From Rhinopomastus cyanomelas (Eukaryota; Chordata; Aves; Bucerotiformes; Rhinopomastidae): a stretch of 64,000 nucleotides of DNA. Shown here piece after piece: positions 9,100 through 20,999 of the stretch. The notes under the pieces are model-generated. The model was not told where the DNA came from and did not search any database. It saw only the letters and a list, made by a program, of their open reading frames with translations. Numbering within the stretch: the stretch's first letter is position 1; every line of letters begins with the position of its first letter. Location of the stretch: NCBI GenBank assembly GCA_013400115.1, contig VXBP01001845.1, forward strand, positions 969,131 through 1,033,130. The letters run 5' to 3'. Made by a program: the position numbers and the translations under genes.

Positions 9100-12000
9100 C
9101 TGACTACTGGACGTAGGGCATCAGCAGATTAGAAATGAATGTGAATGGGGGGTTTGTTCAAGGACTCTAGATACTTTATGCTACCAGCCTCTGTCCTGCA
9201 GTTCTCCCTCCTGGTGCCAGGATTCAGGTGAGGAGCAAAAGGGGCTCCCATCCCTGGCATCTCTCCCACACAGCAGCATCCTGAATGCATCACCTTGTCC
9301 ACAGACAGAGCTCAGGGTGAGCTGGACACGCTGGGACCCAGGAGCATCTCCATCCTCCTGACCAGCTTCTATCACTCGGGATGCCATGAAGGTCTCATTA
9401 CCTCCACTGGAAGCTGCAGATGTGCATCTGAGGGCAGGATGTGGCCTGATGCTGTCTACTTTTCTTGGAGCTGTACACGGGGGCCCCCACTGACATTAGA
9501 GGGAGCTGCTGAAGCATATCGAGAGAAGAGGAGGTGCTACCAGGGCTCACTCTCGAAGCACAACTGCTCAGGGGTGTCTCTGTAACTGTGAAATCAGGCC
9601 TTTTGAAAGCATGGATTATTGAGCGAGTAGATCTAGCCAGCTCCTTTAGGGCCATTAGTCCTCATATGCACTTTGTTATTTCACACAGAAAACATACAGG
9701 AGAGATTATATCATTTTTAGGGCGGGGGGAGAAGAAGGAACGATCTTTCTGTTGCTTAGGAGTAAGTGAAAATAACTGCTAGACTCCTACTAAAACAAAA
9801 AGAGAAATAAAACCACATTTCGCTTGACAGCAGTAGCGTTGCAGGCTGGATTCAAGCTCGGTGCGTTTTCGTAGGCTGGGTCTGGATGGCAAAGAACTGA
9901 AAGCCTTGTGCCTTAAGCGGAAGGACAGGACATAAACATCTTTAAATCTGTGCCAGGGAAACATTATGAGCCCAAATAAATGGGGCTGGCAGGCACCATC
10001 CTTTGCAGAATGGCCAGTCCAGCTGAAAAACTACATTTCTTGTTCTCTTTTTAAACAACAACATGGAGATCGTGTTTCCGCTTCATCAAATAAGCAGAAG
10101 CATCATTTTTATTTGCACTGCGCTTTCGGCACAGACAGCAAACGCTGTGTGACGGCTGAGGAGCGTCTCTCGCCTCGTGGCATGAGCGGGTGACGGGCTT
10201 CCCTGCCTTGATTGCGACAGGGGAGAACTGGGAGAGATTTGGGTCTAGCTCAGAGCTCTGAAAGTGGCAAAGGGAGCTGCTCGTGGGAAGGGTCGATGGT
10301 TTTGCTTGTTAGCAGCAGCACAGAGAAGTTACGTCCTTGTTCAACAGTGCTGCAGTTGTGGGGAAAACAGCTCAACAGTTGTGTAACACAGCGAGGGATC
10401 GCGCTGACAATGAACGTTGCAGGAGGATATCGTTCCCTCAATGCGTCCCCAGTTCCTTATCTAGCTTCCAGAGCTGTAGCTTTTACAGGGCTTTGGTGTC
10501 GTTTTTCTAGCACCTCATGACAGCACGACCCCCTTGCCAGCTCCCGGCAGCCCTGTGCTATTGGAGCCTAAATGCCCTAGAAAGGGCAGATGCTTCTGCT
10601 GCTGGTAGGGCTGAGAGCCTGCTCTTAGCAGTCACCAGTCCTGTACGTGGGTTGCCACTGAAGGTCAAAGATGATTCAGACCTCAGTAATGCTAAAAACC
10701 CCACATAAAGGAGATGGTACTTAGACACAAGCCTGGGGTGAATACAGCAGCAACCTCTAGGACTAATAATCTTTATCCAATGTGGCAGTTCAAGGTGTGT
10801 TCACAGGCAGTCACCCAGGCTTGGCTTTATTGGGAGAGAAAGGGTCTGGGCTCAGGCTCTTTATTAGGATGAGAGACCAAATGCAGCCCGTGCAGCCGTC
10901 CCAAGGATCCCAGAGTTGTCTGATCTCTCTCGTGCGTGAGGGTGGCTGTGATCCCAGTCTTTAGTTTTCTGGAGGAGGGCCTCAGGCCAGCTCTGCTGTG
11001 CGAGTGGGAGGTCGTGTTTGCCTGGCTTCAGAGAAACTGCTGCTCTGCTGTGCTCCTTGCCCTGAGAGAGAACACGCCTGCAGTGCAGAAACCAGGTTAG
11101 TGCTTACGAGGGATCAAACGCCCCCCATGATGGGCACGTTACACGCTGACCTTGCCTGCTTGGGAGCAATTCGGGGCGTGCTGGTACCAGCTAAGCTGGC
11201 TCAGACACTGGGTCTCCGCCGCAGCTGTGCCCTCTCGCTCTCTGGCTCTAAATCACCATCAGCTTTCCTCTTTCTGTGGGCTCATCTGCCCGCCTTAGGA
11301 ACCTCCACATCAAAGCTCTGCCGGGGAAAACACACCACTAATGTCTTTAAACAATCCTAGGCATCGTGATTACAGGATCTGGCAACTACTTTTCCAGAGC
11401 TCATGAACCTCTTGAAAAATCTCCAGGGAGCTTCTCTCTGGGGGAACTTTATATTTTCTTGCTGATTTTTAAAAGTCTACTGTTAACACCATGTGAAAGG
11501 GTTGGTTTTTTTTTTTTTAAGGGCTTTTTGTGTTTTGTTTTGTTTTTTTTGAAGCCAAACTCTTGATGGATGCTGGGTTTGTAGGAGCTGTAAATGTAAA
11601 TTGTTTTTCCTCTGGCCACTTGTGTTTTATTTGAAACGTACAAAGCCTGAGTGTGTAGTTCCTGAGAGCTGGCCTAGAGAACAGCAGCACTCCCAAGTAG
11701 TTTGTCTCCTATCAAATAGCATTAATAATTTAGTCTCTAATTAAAAGTGAGGTCAAACAATGAAAAATGACTGAGCTAAATGGTTACGCTGTGATGTATT
11801 AAAGTGACTGGTGGGTTTTAATGGATGGAAGGAGCGTTGTTGTTTGTTTACGTACAAACCACTTTCAGTCAAAGACTGTAGGAGTCCTGAGGAAATGTAT
11901 TTAACTAGAATCTTTTACAGGTTACCGAGTCAATGTCTTGAACAGACAGTTTTTACACACCTTTTATTTCTTTCAGATTGCTCAGCTACCTGTAAAACAG

Positions 12001-12600
12001 CTTCTCTTAATGATGAGGGGAGAAAGAAAACGCGGCTTTGATGCCTCTCAGGCTCGTTCATCAGTTAACATTAGCACTGGGAAATGTCTAAGGGGATCTA
12101 AGACATCACGGGAGAGGAATTTTGAAGGGAGCTTGCTTTTATGTCCTGGGAGATGCTCTGAGTGTCTGTTCCCAGCAAGCTCAGTGGCTGCTACTGTTCT
12201 GAGTGATTTTGGGATCCTTGGATGGTGGGACTGTAGCAACGTATGCGATTGTATGCTTGGAGTGCCCAGCTCGGCTTCTGCGTTAAGGCTTTGGCTCCCA
12301 TACAGACCTACCCTTATGGCTGTGCAGATGCCTTTACAGGAGGGCTAAGCAGAGGGTGATGACTTATCTTGATCATGATAGGCAAACCCAGGATCTTCCA
12401 TCACAGATCCAGACCCAGAGGTACTCTTTGCTCTCTGAGCAGAACAGGAGAACAACTTCTGCTCATTGAGTCTTTAAGTGAAGGTAGGAATAGGGACAGA
12501 GCCAAGAAGCCCACATTCCTTTGTAGTACATTATGCAACCAGAAAAAGAAAGCAGAAGTCTCTACTCCTAAACATTTAGCCTTTATCTACTAACATCTTC
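9100..12600. other. Plain non-coding sequence
   Basis: No repeat or conserved domain seen. T-rich tracts near 11507-11548 and an AT-rich stretch near 11710-11790 are the only local features. The longest frames (for example 10998-11360 and 11938-12348 on plus) have no family resemblance or initiation context. Confidence 0.5.
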
Positions 12601-12639
12601 AGCTGGCAATCTTTATATAAAAAAGACAGGAAGTTGGAG

Positions 12640-12860
12640 TTTTGCACCTATTTCATTTAACACCACTTAACTCCTGGCACTGGCCCAATGTGTCTCCATT
12701 AAGTGGAGACTTTGCAAAAATTGTCCCAATTAAGCAGCAGCAATGCGATTTGCTGTTGTTAGGCTGAACTGGTTCCCTGGGAGATGTCCTAATGAGGTAT
12801 CCATCTTGATTAAGTGCAGACCCGTGAAGTGCTTCCCAATTAAAGGACAGAGTGTGCATG
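12640..12860. promoter_or_regulatory. Candidate enhancer with repeated NKX2-type sites
   Basis: Four copies of the NK2-class homeodomain core (T(T/G)AAGTG) occur in about 170 bases: CCACTTAA at 12663, TTAAGTGG at 12699, TTAAGTG at 12810 and TGAAGTG at 12824. Two CAATTAA words are interleaved. A GTCTCCA/TGGAGAC hairpin at 12692-12710 frames the second site. The NK2 consensus is established; its use here is inferred. Confidence 0.4.
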
Positions 12861-12869
12861 TACATTATC

Positions 12870-13548
12870 CAAAAGTTTTTTGAGAGCAGTGGTTTGCGTG
12901 ACTCCTCTGGGACTCACTCCCCATGGACCACAGCAGTGTTCGCTTTCACTTGGGAGGATGCTGACCAGAACCACCACAAGTGGTTGTGGACCTCCAGAAG
13001 CAGCATCTCAATGTAGCTCTCCACATTCAGCTTAATGGAAGAGGAAGGTCCAGTGAGTGAGAGCCCAGCCAGATGCAGGTGCAATCTTATGTGCTCAAAC
13101 AGCTTTCATACCACAGGATCATTGTGGGCTCATACGGGGGTCTTGCCAAACCCCCTTGTTCTCCCTGAATTTTAGGCCACCTTTCTGCAAGGGAGAAAAG
13201 CACTGGAGTTGAGGAGATGAGAGTGTTACTGGTAGGAAGGACTTAGATACCAGTTTTCTACACACACAAGTTATGTGTGTGGTCAAGGTGGCACAAGGGG
13301 GGATGGATTAAGAGTGGAAAGATGCATGTTCCTTCTGTCTGTCTCTCTGCTGTAGCTACAGGCTTCTGTAGAAGTGCCTGACAGGAGGGCAGCAGGTTGT
13401 TTACAAATGGAAATTCCTACTGGATTTAATGGGAATACCCAACAAACCCAGCCCTTCTTTATGAGAGTGGTGCAGCCTTGAGACAGCATCAGGGAGAAGC
13501 TGTGGATCTCCATCCTTGAGATTTTGAGAAGCCTGGTCTAAGTTTGAG
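12870..13548. other. Plain non-coding sequence
   Basis: Nothing beyond chance-length frames; a short ACACAC/TGTGTG inverted word lies near 13260-13280. Confidence 0.5.
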
Positions 13549-13993
13549 GTTCATAGAATTACAGAATCACACAATCATAGAATCATTCAGGTTGGAAAGG
13601 ATCCTTAGGATCATCAAGTCCCACCATCCATCCTATTCGACAAGTTCACCCTTAAACCAGATCCCCCAACACCACATCTAAGTGTCTTTTAAACTTATCC
13701 AGGGATGGGCACTCAACCACCACCCTGGGCAACCCAGTCCCATGCCTGACCACTCTCTCTGTGAAGAATTTTTTCCTGATGTCAAATCTAACCCTACCCT
13801 GTTGGAGCTTGATGCCCTTCCCTCGGGTTCTGTCACTAATTACCTGTGAGAAGAGACCAGCATCAACATCTCCACAATGTTCTTACAGATAGTTGTAGAG
13901 AGTGATGGGGTCTCCCCTAAGCCTCCTCTTCCTCCAGCTAAGCAGCCCCAACTCTTTCAATCTCTCCTCATAAGACTTATTCTCCAGGCCCTA
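13549..13993 (-). mobile_element. CR1 LINE fragment, 3' end, older subfamily
   Basis: Begins with the reverse-oriented tail (TCATAGAATTACAGAATCAC...) and the GGTTGGAAAGGATCCTTAGG block, then runs into antisense ORF2 3' sequence and ends near CTCCAGGCCCTAAA. It is a 5'-truncated copy inserted on the minus strand. It differs clearly from the other copies in this window (CATCAAGTCCCACCATCC instead of CATCTAGTCCAATCCC), so it belongs to another CR1 subfamily. No intact frame remains. Confidence 0.9.
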
Positions 13994-14299
13994 AACTGTT
14001 AACTGTTGCTTGGGGCAGGAGATTGGATTATGGAACTCCAGAGGTCCCTACCAAAGTAGGTCTCTCAGTGAAGCCATGCTTGTAGAGCTGGGGTTAATGC
14101 AGGCTGTGGGGTCCCACCAACAGCCCCTAATCTCCAAGGCTGCACCAGGTCAGTACAGAAACCACTGGGTCCACCTGGAGCAGCCACGGACTTGGTGGAG
14201 TATGGCTTAGGAGAGATGAGGGAAGAGGACATTGCTGGAGAAGAGAAAAACCATGTGACAGTGGGTGTCTTCTCTAAGAGCCTCACTTCTTCCCTTTCA

Positions 14300-15360
14300 A
14301 TAACTTTCACTTGAGTTTAAAACCAAGAAATGTCCATCTGTGGAGCGTTAATATTCACCCAGCGTCCAGAGGACAGTCCTTCAAAGTTATTTGTAACAGG
14401 TTGGGTTTTTTTTCCTCCCGAGGAAACAGCGTTCTCATTCCGTATTTCCCCTGTGCTACAGAAATACCAATCAACTATTTTGGAGTCATTTTAAATACAA
14501 TTATAAGGAATGTGATTAGGACAAATGCAAAAGAAGTTAAACATAATCAATTCCTCGGCGCTGCCGTGTGGTTTACATTTTAGTATCATTTAAGGGGATT
14601 TGCGCCAACCTTTTGTAGTAGATTAAAGGCAGCTATTTTGTTTGTTACAATCAAACCTACGATTTCGGTTTTATAAATTTTTAAAATATTAATTATAGTT
14701 TGAAAAGTACACGGAGGTGAATACATTAACTAGTTTCCTGCTTAGATAGCAACTATTTGGTGTTTGGCGTTAGATTAGCAAGCGGCAGGTTGGGAATTTT
14801 AATCCACCTTGTTAAGTTATTAAATTTTCTTTATTTACATACAGCTCTCACTTTCATTAACATTGTAACAGGTGCTCATTAACAATTTATCGTTCGCCAG
14901 GCAGAAACAGAAAGAGATCTTGCTACAAAGTTTTCTCTTCTGAGTGTCTCAATTATACTAGGTAGGAAGGCTAAAGCAATTACAACTGCTGTTCAACAAC
15001 AACACTCCAAACCTGAAGCCCGTGTGGAAAAATCAGTGGTCTCTGAGTATTTCACTGCTTGTAGCTTTGCTCTGTGTGGGTGCATGAATACAGCTGCTTT
15101 TCCTTGAAAAAGAAGGGTGTTGGGTGATGTTTTCGCTCTAAAATATCTGCTGCGTTGCAAGTATTTGGGTTCATAAAGGTTTGGACCCTGTTACTCCATC
15201 CCACTTGTTCACAACTTAAGTGAAGACTAATAGAATTTTAATATGATCTGTAATCACACTAAAAACTGTAGTTCAAAATTCCTGAGCATCACTTCAGTGC
15301 TATTGAATAGCCCTGGATCTAATTAGCATAATCATTTGCGGAGCCCTTGGAGTCCTATTT
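14300..15360. promoter_or_regulatory. AT-rich candidate conserved non-coding block
   Basis: About 1 kb of repeat-free AT-rich sequence with words such as ATTTTAAATACAATTATAAGG, ACAAATGCAAAAG (POU-like), TTTTAAAATATTAATTATAG, TTCATTAACATTG, and near 15318 TCTAATTAGCATAATCATTTGC. The density matches other candidate enhancers in the window. Confidence 0.4.
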
Positions 15361-17860
15361 TCACAACCTTTTTATATTCTGAAAACAGGGGGTTTATAGT
15401 TTCTTCTTGGTTTTTGGCATAAGAGGACACAGCACAATTTCCTCCTCCTGCCTGCCCACCCGCTCTCTCCTTCCCCTCTGCTCCTCCCAGACTGCTTGTG
15501 CAGCACATACCGTCCCCAGCAGGCACCTGTGGACACACTGTGCAAACCCAGCCTTGGCAGAAACACCCTGAAGCCTCAGAGACGGCTGGAAGCTCTCAAA
15601 GCTTTTTGCTTCCTCCTAAAAATAATATGTTTGGGATGCCTCTCTCTCTTTTTAACGTTGCCTTTTGATTCTGGAAGGAGATGAACCTCCAGCAGCTCCT
15701 TCAGCGCCGCCGCCTCTTCCCCATCCCTGTATCTCCAGGAACTGCTCTTCTCCTGGCAGCCAAGGGCTCGCTCTCGCAAGGTGGTTTGTTCTGGCAAGGC
15801 TTCTGAATAGCTGTGGGCTTGGCACCACTCTTCACTTTGCAAGATTGAGCCCTCATTTGAGCCTCTGTCATTTGCAAGACTTCCAGCGATGCCGGTACAT
15901 TTGTGATGATCCATAACACATGGGTGATTTAGAAGCATTCCTCAGGCTTCCAGCTCTTGCTACACCTAGCAATCCTAAATCCATTTAGGGATTACTTTTC
16001 CTAGTGTTATTTTAATTGTCATTTGGGGTTGGGGCATAATTCCAGCTGCAAGAAGCTCCTGCAGGATCATGTTTTATTTCACACAAAATAGGTTCGATGT
16101 TCTCAGAGCGCATAGTGTGCTCCAGGATGGCTTTTGCCTTGACTGATGCTGACTGTGTGTGTGGTGAAAATAACCTTAATGCTCCACTGGATATATTTTA
16201 TCAGTTTAGGTAAGAAAAGATTATGGGGCCCTTGCAAGGGGATAAGCAGATCCAGGTGCTGATGCTCATTGTCCACTTTGTCACCGTTGCTTATGCATTT
16301 TTAGGGAAGAAGTTTCAATGCAACAGTTCATCCCAACCTGACATATCAGCACCTTAGCCCACTTCTTCATCATTTCTACTTCGTTTGAAACAGTTTGCAC
16401 CCGAGCTGGGGGTCCTCAGTAACCTCCTTTGTCCTGCCAAGGCTTCCCTCACGAAATCTATCTTCAAGGAGAAGAAGCAAGAAAAATCAACCCCAGAAAA
16501 CCCAGTGTCTAGTAAGAAAATGATCAAAATCTTCGCCGCCTTCTTCAAAACCCATCAATGAGTGTGTCTGTTGATCTTGGTTTTAATGTTCATCTTGCCA
16601 CTGGCAGTTTGCCTTGTTTCTCACTCAAACCCAGTGGCTGGCTGGCAGTGTATTTCTGGACTGTCAGTTTATTCCAAGCTGCAAAGTGATTCTCCCTCTG
16701 TAATTTAAGGACTTCTATGGATTGAACATCAAAGAAGTCTGTGAGTCTTGCTTTGTCTCTCAAGACTGATTCCTACAATTAGAGTTTTCCTAAATCCTTT
16801 CTAATTTATCATTGCTTTCACAAATCCAAGTCACAAAGTGCTGCATCCCTGATCTGCTTCATTTCCTTGCTCTACACATTGTGACTGATGTCAAGGGTTT
16901 GAACAATTGTTTCTGGCTTTAGTGTGGGCTGGCTGCTTCCTTCTGCATCTGGATTAACACGGCAGTGATTAGAGGAACTGGGCGTAAGAGGTCAGTCTGG
17001 GGTAGGTGCATCTTGAAGGATATTTGCTTTGAAATACCCAAGCCTGCACCCTGATTCTACTTGTCTTCAGGACAAATGCTTATGGGGTAGGTGAGAATTT
17101 CAGTGCTGTTTCAGCAAATCTTCATGCCTCATGTTCAACAAAGACCAGACAAATGTGGAGAAAGGACAAGTCCTGATAGCTTCTCTATGGTTTTGAGCAG
17201 GGCTATATGTAGACAGTGTCCCCAGCCCTGATCTGTGCTGTATGTGAGGCATCCCAGATGGATCCCCATCTAGTATTGGTGTACAGACGTCGCTTGTCCT
17301 CTGGCCCAGAGAATTTGTCCTCCTGGGCTTGTGGAGGGTGGTGATGCCATTATGCAGGCTCAGCCCTGCCCATCCTTCCTCTCTATGCCTTCCTCACCTG
17401 CCTGCACCTGCAGCACTGGCATCCCTTGCCTGTGCATGGATCCTGTGCCGTGGGACAGTAAATCCGCAAGAGCATTTTGTTTTAATAGACGTGGGAAATT
17501 AACACCTAGAAATGACTGCTAAAAAGGACACAGGTAAAATACCTCCCTGCCTCTGCTGCCATTCTCTTCCTACCATCCATTTTGTAAAAGCTTTTGAGCC
17601 CCTCCTTTCTAACAAAAATCTTTCCCCAGCAAAGATGTCTTTGATTGTGTTATTTAAAAAAAAAATCATGTTCCCCACCCCTGAAAGCTCTTCTCTGCAG
17701 TGTTTTGTATTTCTCACTGACTTCAGTAGCCTGGTCTCTCCCTTTCTCGAAGTAAAACAGGCAGTGCCTTTCTGTATCCTGTTGGTGCTTTAAACTACAG
17801 TAAGATAAATGGGCACAATTATAGATGTGCACCAGCACAGGAACATGTGTTCCAGCATAT
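15361..17860. other. Plain non-coding sequence
   Basis: Mixed composition with pyrimidine stretches; no repeat was recognised. The overlapping minus-strand frame 15576-15938 and others have no family signature. Confidence 0.5.
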
Positions 17861-17869
17861 GTGATACTA

Positions 17870-18060
17870 ACCTAAGCAGACATCCAAATGTACTTCTCAC
17901 ATAACAAACATTACAGGCACACATATTTATTAAGTTCAGCAACAGCCTTTGACATCCTTTTCAGCTACTTTTAAGCAGCTGGTGAACTGTCAAAATTGCG
18001 TTAAATATTTTAACAAACAAGTTAAATATTTTTAGTTGTTTCTGTGGTGGTAGTAAAAAT
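17870..18060. promoter_or_regulatory. AT-rich island with direct repeat
   Basis: TTAAATATTTT occurs at 18001 and again at 18022, in an AT-rich island of about 150 bases with CACATATTTATTAAG upstream. Possible regulatory block; little else can be said. Confidence 0.25.
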
Positions 18061-18559
18061 TCCGGGTGGAACGAGCCAACAGCTTTTGCGAAACGCTCGA
18101 GGAAAAGCAGAGGATGAGATTTTATTTGGTTATAAGTTTTGAGCCAACTTTGAAAGGAGCGGGCTGAGCTCTGCACCTGGGACCCAGCGAGTCCCGCCAT
18201 GCACCTCATCGCCTTCACGCGCTTTGAGCCCCTGAGGTTTGCAGCAGGGACTCCCTCCCATGGGACTGATCACAGATTGACACAGCAGTTTAGATCATGG
18301 GAGGCTGGTAAATGTTTGTTGATGGTGCCTGGGTGTTTATGATGCTCTTCTGTTCTGTTCTGCTCCCAAGTTTCCCCCTGGACAGACCCAGTCCTGAAAG
18401 CCTGTTGAGCATCACACGTGTGGCTTCAGCTGCACAGATGTGCGCGGCAGCGGGGACTTTCGGTGCTTCAAGGCAGGCTGGGATCTCCGAACAGCGACGA
18501 TTTATATCACTGCAAGTCAGAAAGGATTTGCAAACCATCCATTCTATTGCTTTTTAAGT

Positions 18560-18790
18560 GCAACGGAGAAAAATTCACAGTGAAAAGGCACAGGGCAAGA
18601 GGCTTTTTTATTTTTAATATACATAAAAAAGCTGCGCGTTACAACGCGTGAGCAGGAGATAATGACAGGTGAATAACACGAAAGACAGCGCCGTACCTAG
18701 CAAAGTGTCAGATTGATAAATAAATGAACAAAGACAGGAGAATAAAAGGCTGTTATGAACTGCTTCAAGTCTGATGTGATATGGATCGTG
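18560..18790. promoter_or_regulatory. AT-rich block with two adjacent hairpins
   Basis: GCTTTTTTAT (18602-18611) pairs perfectly with ATAAAAAAGC (18623-18632). Three bases later CGCGTT-AC-AACGCG (18635-18648) forms a second stem. Downstream is ATAATGACAGG and TTGATAAATAAATG. Tandem stems of this kind may be structural, or may be coincidence in low-complexity sequence. Confidence 0.35.
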
Positions 18791-19615
18791 TTGTGGGAAG
18801 TTCAGTCTTCCTTTGCCGAGACAGAAGTCAAGGACAAACAGTTTGTCTGCGATTACGAGCTGTCCAGGCTAGTGAAATAAATACACCTGGAGGACGGCTC
18901 ATCCCTTCCTTCTGCCTGGCCATCAGCACAGAAAGCACCTGGGAAGCCAACGTGACTCGATTATTCCCGCGTGGGGTTGCTACAGACTGCTTCCCGGTGG
19001 ATTACGGGCTCTCATGCAAAACTAGGAAACAAAGGCAGCGCAGTTCAGGCTGTGTCCTCGCACTTAGGGTGGGCAAGGTGGAGCTGAAAGCTTTTGCTGT
19101 GTTGGAGAAATGATCACTTAAGAGGAACGTGGATGATTTGGGGAAGAGCTTGTGGCACCTTGCCCAAGGGAGCCGTATAAACAAGTCTTGGAGATGTGAT
19201 GGATCTTGAAAATGAATCTCAGCATCACAGTGAAGTGGTGGATGCCCACAAGATGTGGTCACTGCCAGACAGCAGCTCTTACTTTATCACTCTGAGACCC
19301 CAGGGGTGGGAGAGGGGCACAGCAGTGACCTTCAGGGGAAAGCTGCTGATTTGGAGGATGGTGATGGAGGCAGGTGAAAGTGAGTCACATTCTGTAACTT
19401 GGAGAACCAGTTTGGAGAGAACAGGAGGACCCCTGGAGAAAGCAGTCATCTCAGGAGCCAAACGGTGGCCAGCCTGGGGCATCTGCTTCCCTGCTGGAAT
19501 GTAAAATGGGTAAAACTCACCAGAGAGCCCACAGAAGAGATGTGCAGTGCTGCAGTAGTGTGGGCAACAGAATCACCCAGAGAAGCAAAAGGAAGGATAT
19601 CATGGACAGCAGAAG
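18791..19615. other. Plain non-coding sequence
   Basis: A 110-codon plus frame at 18781-19113 and overlapping minus frames are open but unrecognised. There are no splice signals or repeats. Confidence 0.45.
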
Positions 19616-19616
19616 A

Positions 19617-19838
19617 AACTCATAAATATCAGAAGGAACTTCTTCCCAGTGAGGGTGACAGAGCACTGGAACAATCTGCCCGGGGGGTTGTGGAGTCTCC
19701 CTGTCTGGAGATGTTTAAGACCTGCCTGGATGTGTTCCTGTGTAACTTGGTCTAGGTGATCCTGCTGTGGCAGGGGGATTGGACTGGATGGTCTTTCGAG
19801 GTCCCTTCCAATACCTAATCATTCTATGATTCTGTGAA
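19617..19838 (+). mobile_element. CR1 LINE 3' end
   Basis: Plus-strand ORF2 terminus (the encoded end of the family reads ...VFLCNLV, with TAG at 19754) followed by the 3' untranslated block GATCCTGCTGTGGCAGGGGG and the tail ATTCTATGATTCTGTGA. The copy is heavily 5'-truncated. Confidence 0.93.
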
Positions 19839-20579
19839 ACAGTCCTTGGGGTTGTCCTCAAGCCAAGCATGGCAAGAGCCAGGCTTGCAGACAAAGCCAG
19901 GCAGATCTCCTAGAGGGAATGTCTTTGAGCAAAGCCCTTCCCCAAGGCAGGCAGAGGAGAGTGGCTGATCAGCAGGAAAAGACATTTTTGCTGCAGTGGT
20001 TTTTCACGTCAAGATGAACTTTTCCCCAACATCGGGAGTAACGAATGTAGAGGAAACTGTCCGGCAGAACCGGGTGCAAGACCTTTGAAGAACCTCTCAG
20101 AGGACAGCAGCAGCAGTGAAGGAAACCCATCCTAGAAAAACTCAGAAAGGCTAAAAGGATTGGCAGGAGCTGTGGGCAAGGAAGTTTTACATTCCCCAAG
20201 CCTGGCTTCAGAGGAGGATTTTTCTGCGTGGAACCAGCCCCTCAGCGTCGCAAACCAGCGGCACTAATTGTGTTAGCGCTCCGTCAGTCGGCGTCATTAA
20301 AAACCTCGTCCTTTTTGCTCTGGTTAGAAGGAAGACCTACAAGAAACGCTGGTGAGGTTACAAACACGGGGCCGAGCTGCTGCGTGCTCCTGACAACAGA
20401 ATTCCCGCTCGCAGCTCGTGGACCCGGTTCCAAGGAGGAGGTTTTGTTAGGAGGTGGAGTAGAAAAATGTCTCTTTGTCTCTGTCAGCTCCACTTGCCAG
20501 CAATCACTGGGCCAGCAGCCTCCTCTATTAGGATTGCTTTCTGTGTCAAACACCTCATCATTAGAAAGTGAGGCTTGAA

Positions 20580-20990
20580 TGTTATTCTTTAAGCCTTAGA
20601 TCAACTGTGGAGGCTGAGATGTAATGGAAAAACCTGACGCTGGAAATTCTTGGGTCGTTATCACAATTTATTCTTAAAAGAGCTCCAGTTTTATGGCAAA
20701 AAGGAAAAAAAACCCATTCATTTTAATCATTTCAAAGCTTATTAAAAGGTTTTGAATATTATTTATTGCAATTCCGTACCAGTTCTAATTCACTCATTAA
20801 TTCTATTCATCTTGAAACTCATTTTAAAGTTCCAAAATTTACCGTAGCATTCTGAAAAGTTAAAGTAACTTTCAAGATGAATAGAATTAATGTTTTCTTT
20901 CCCTCCTTACAAACTATTTTCACCTTCAAATACAAACCATGACCGTACCGTGCTAATAGCTGCAAATGTATTCTCTGTTTAAGGTTTCAA
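20580..20990. promoter_or_regulatory. AT-rich island containing a long hairpin
   Basis: AT-rich and repeat-free, with TTCATTTTAATCATTTC and GAATATTATTTATTGCAATTCC just before the hairpin at 20795-20892. Composition resembles the other candidate conserved elements. Confidence 0.4.
20795..20892. repeat. 98-nt hairpin with perfect 23-bp stem
   Basis: Bases 20795-20817 are the exact reverse complement of 20870-20892 (start CATTAATTCTATTC, end TTCATCTTGAAA). Pairing continues inward imperfectly for about 20 further bases (TTTTAA against TTAAA, then TT/AA, CA/TG and AAT/ATT), leaving a small loop near 20840-20847. The overall length and long stem resemble a microRNA precursor or an ancient palindromic repeat. 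I do not recognise a known miRNA in either arm. Confidence 0.75.
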
Positions 20991-20999
20991 ACCCATTAC

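Noticed and set aside
18781..19113. 110-codon plus frame
   Set aside because: Unrecognised sequence, a chance-length frame with no splice or promoter evidence.
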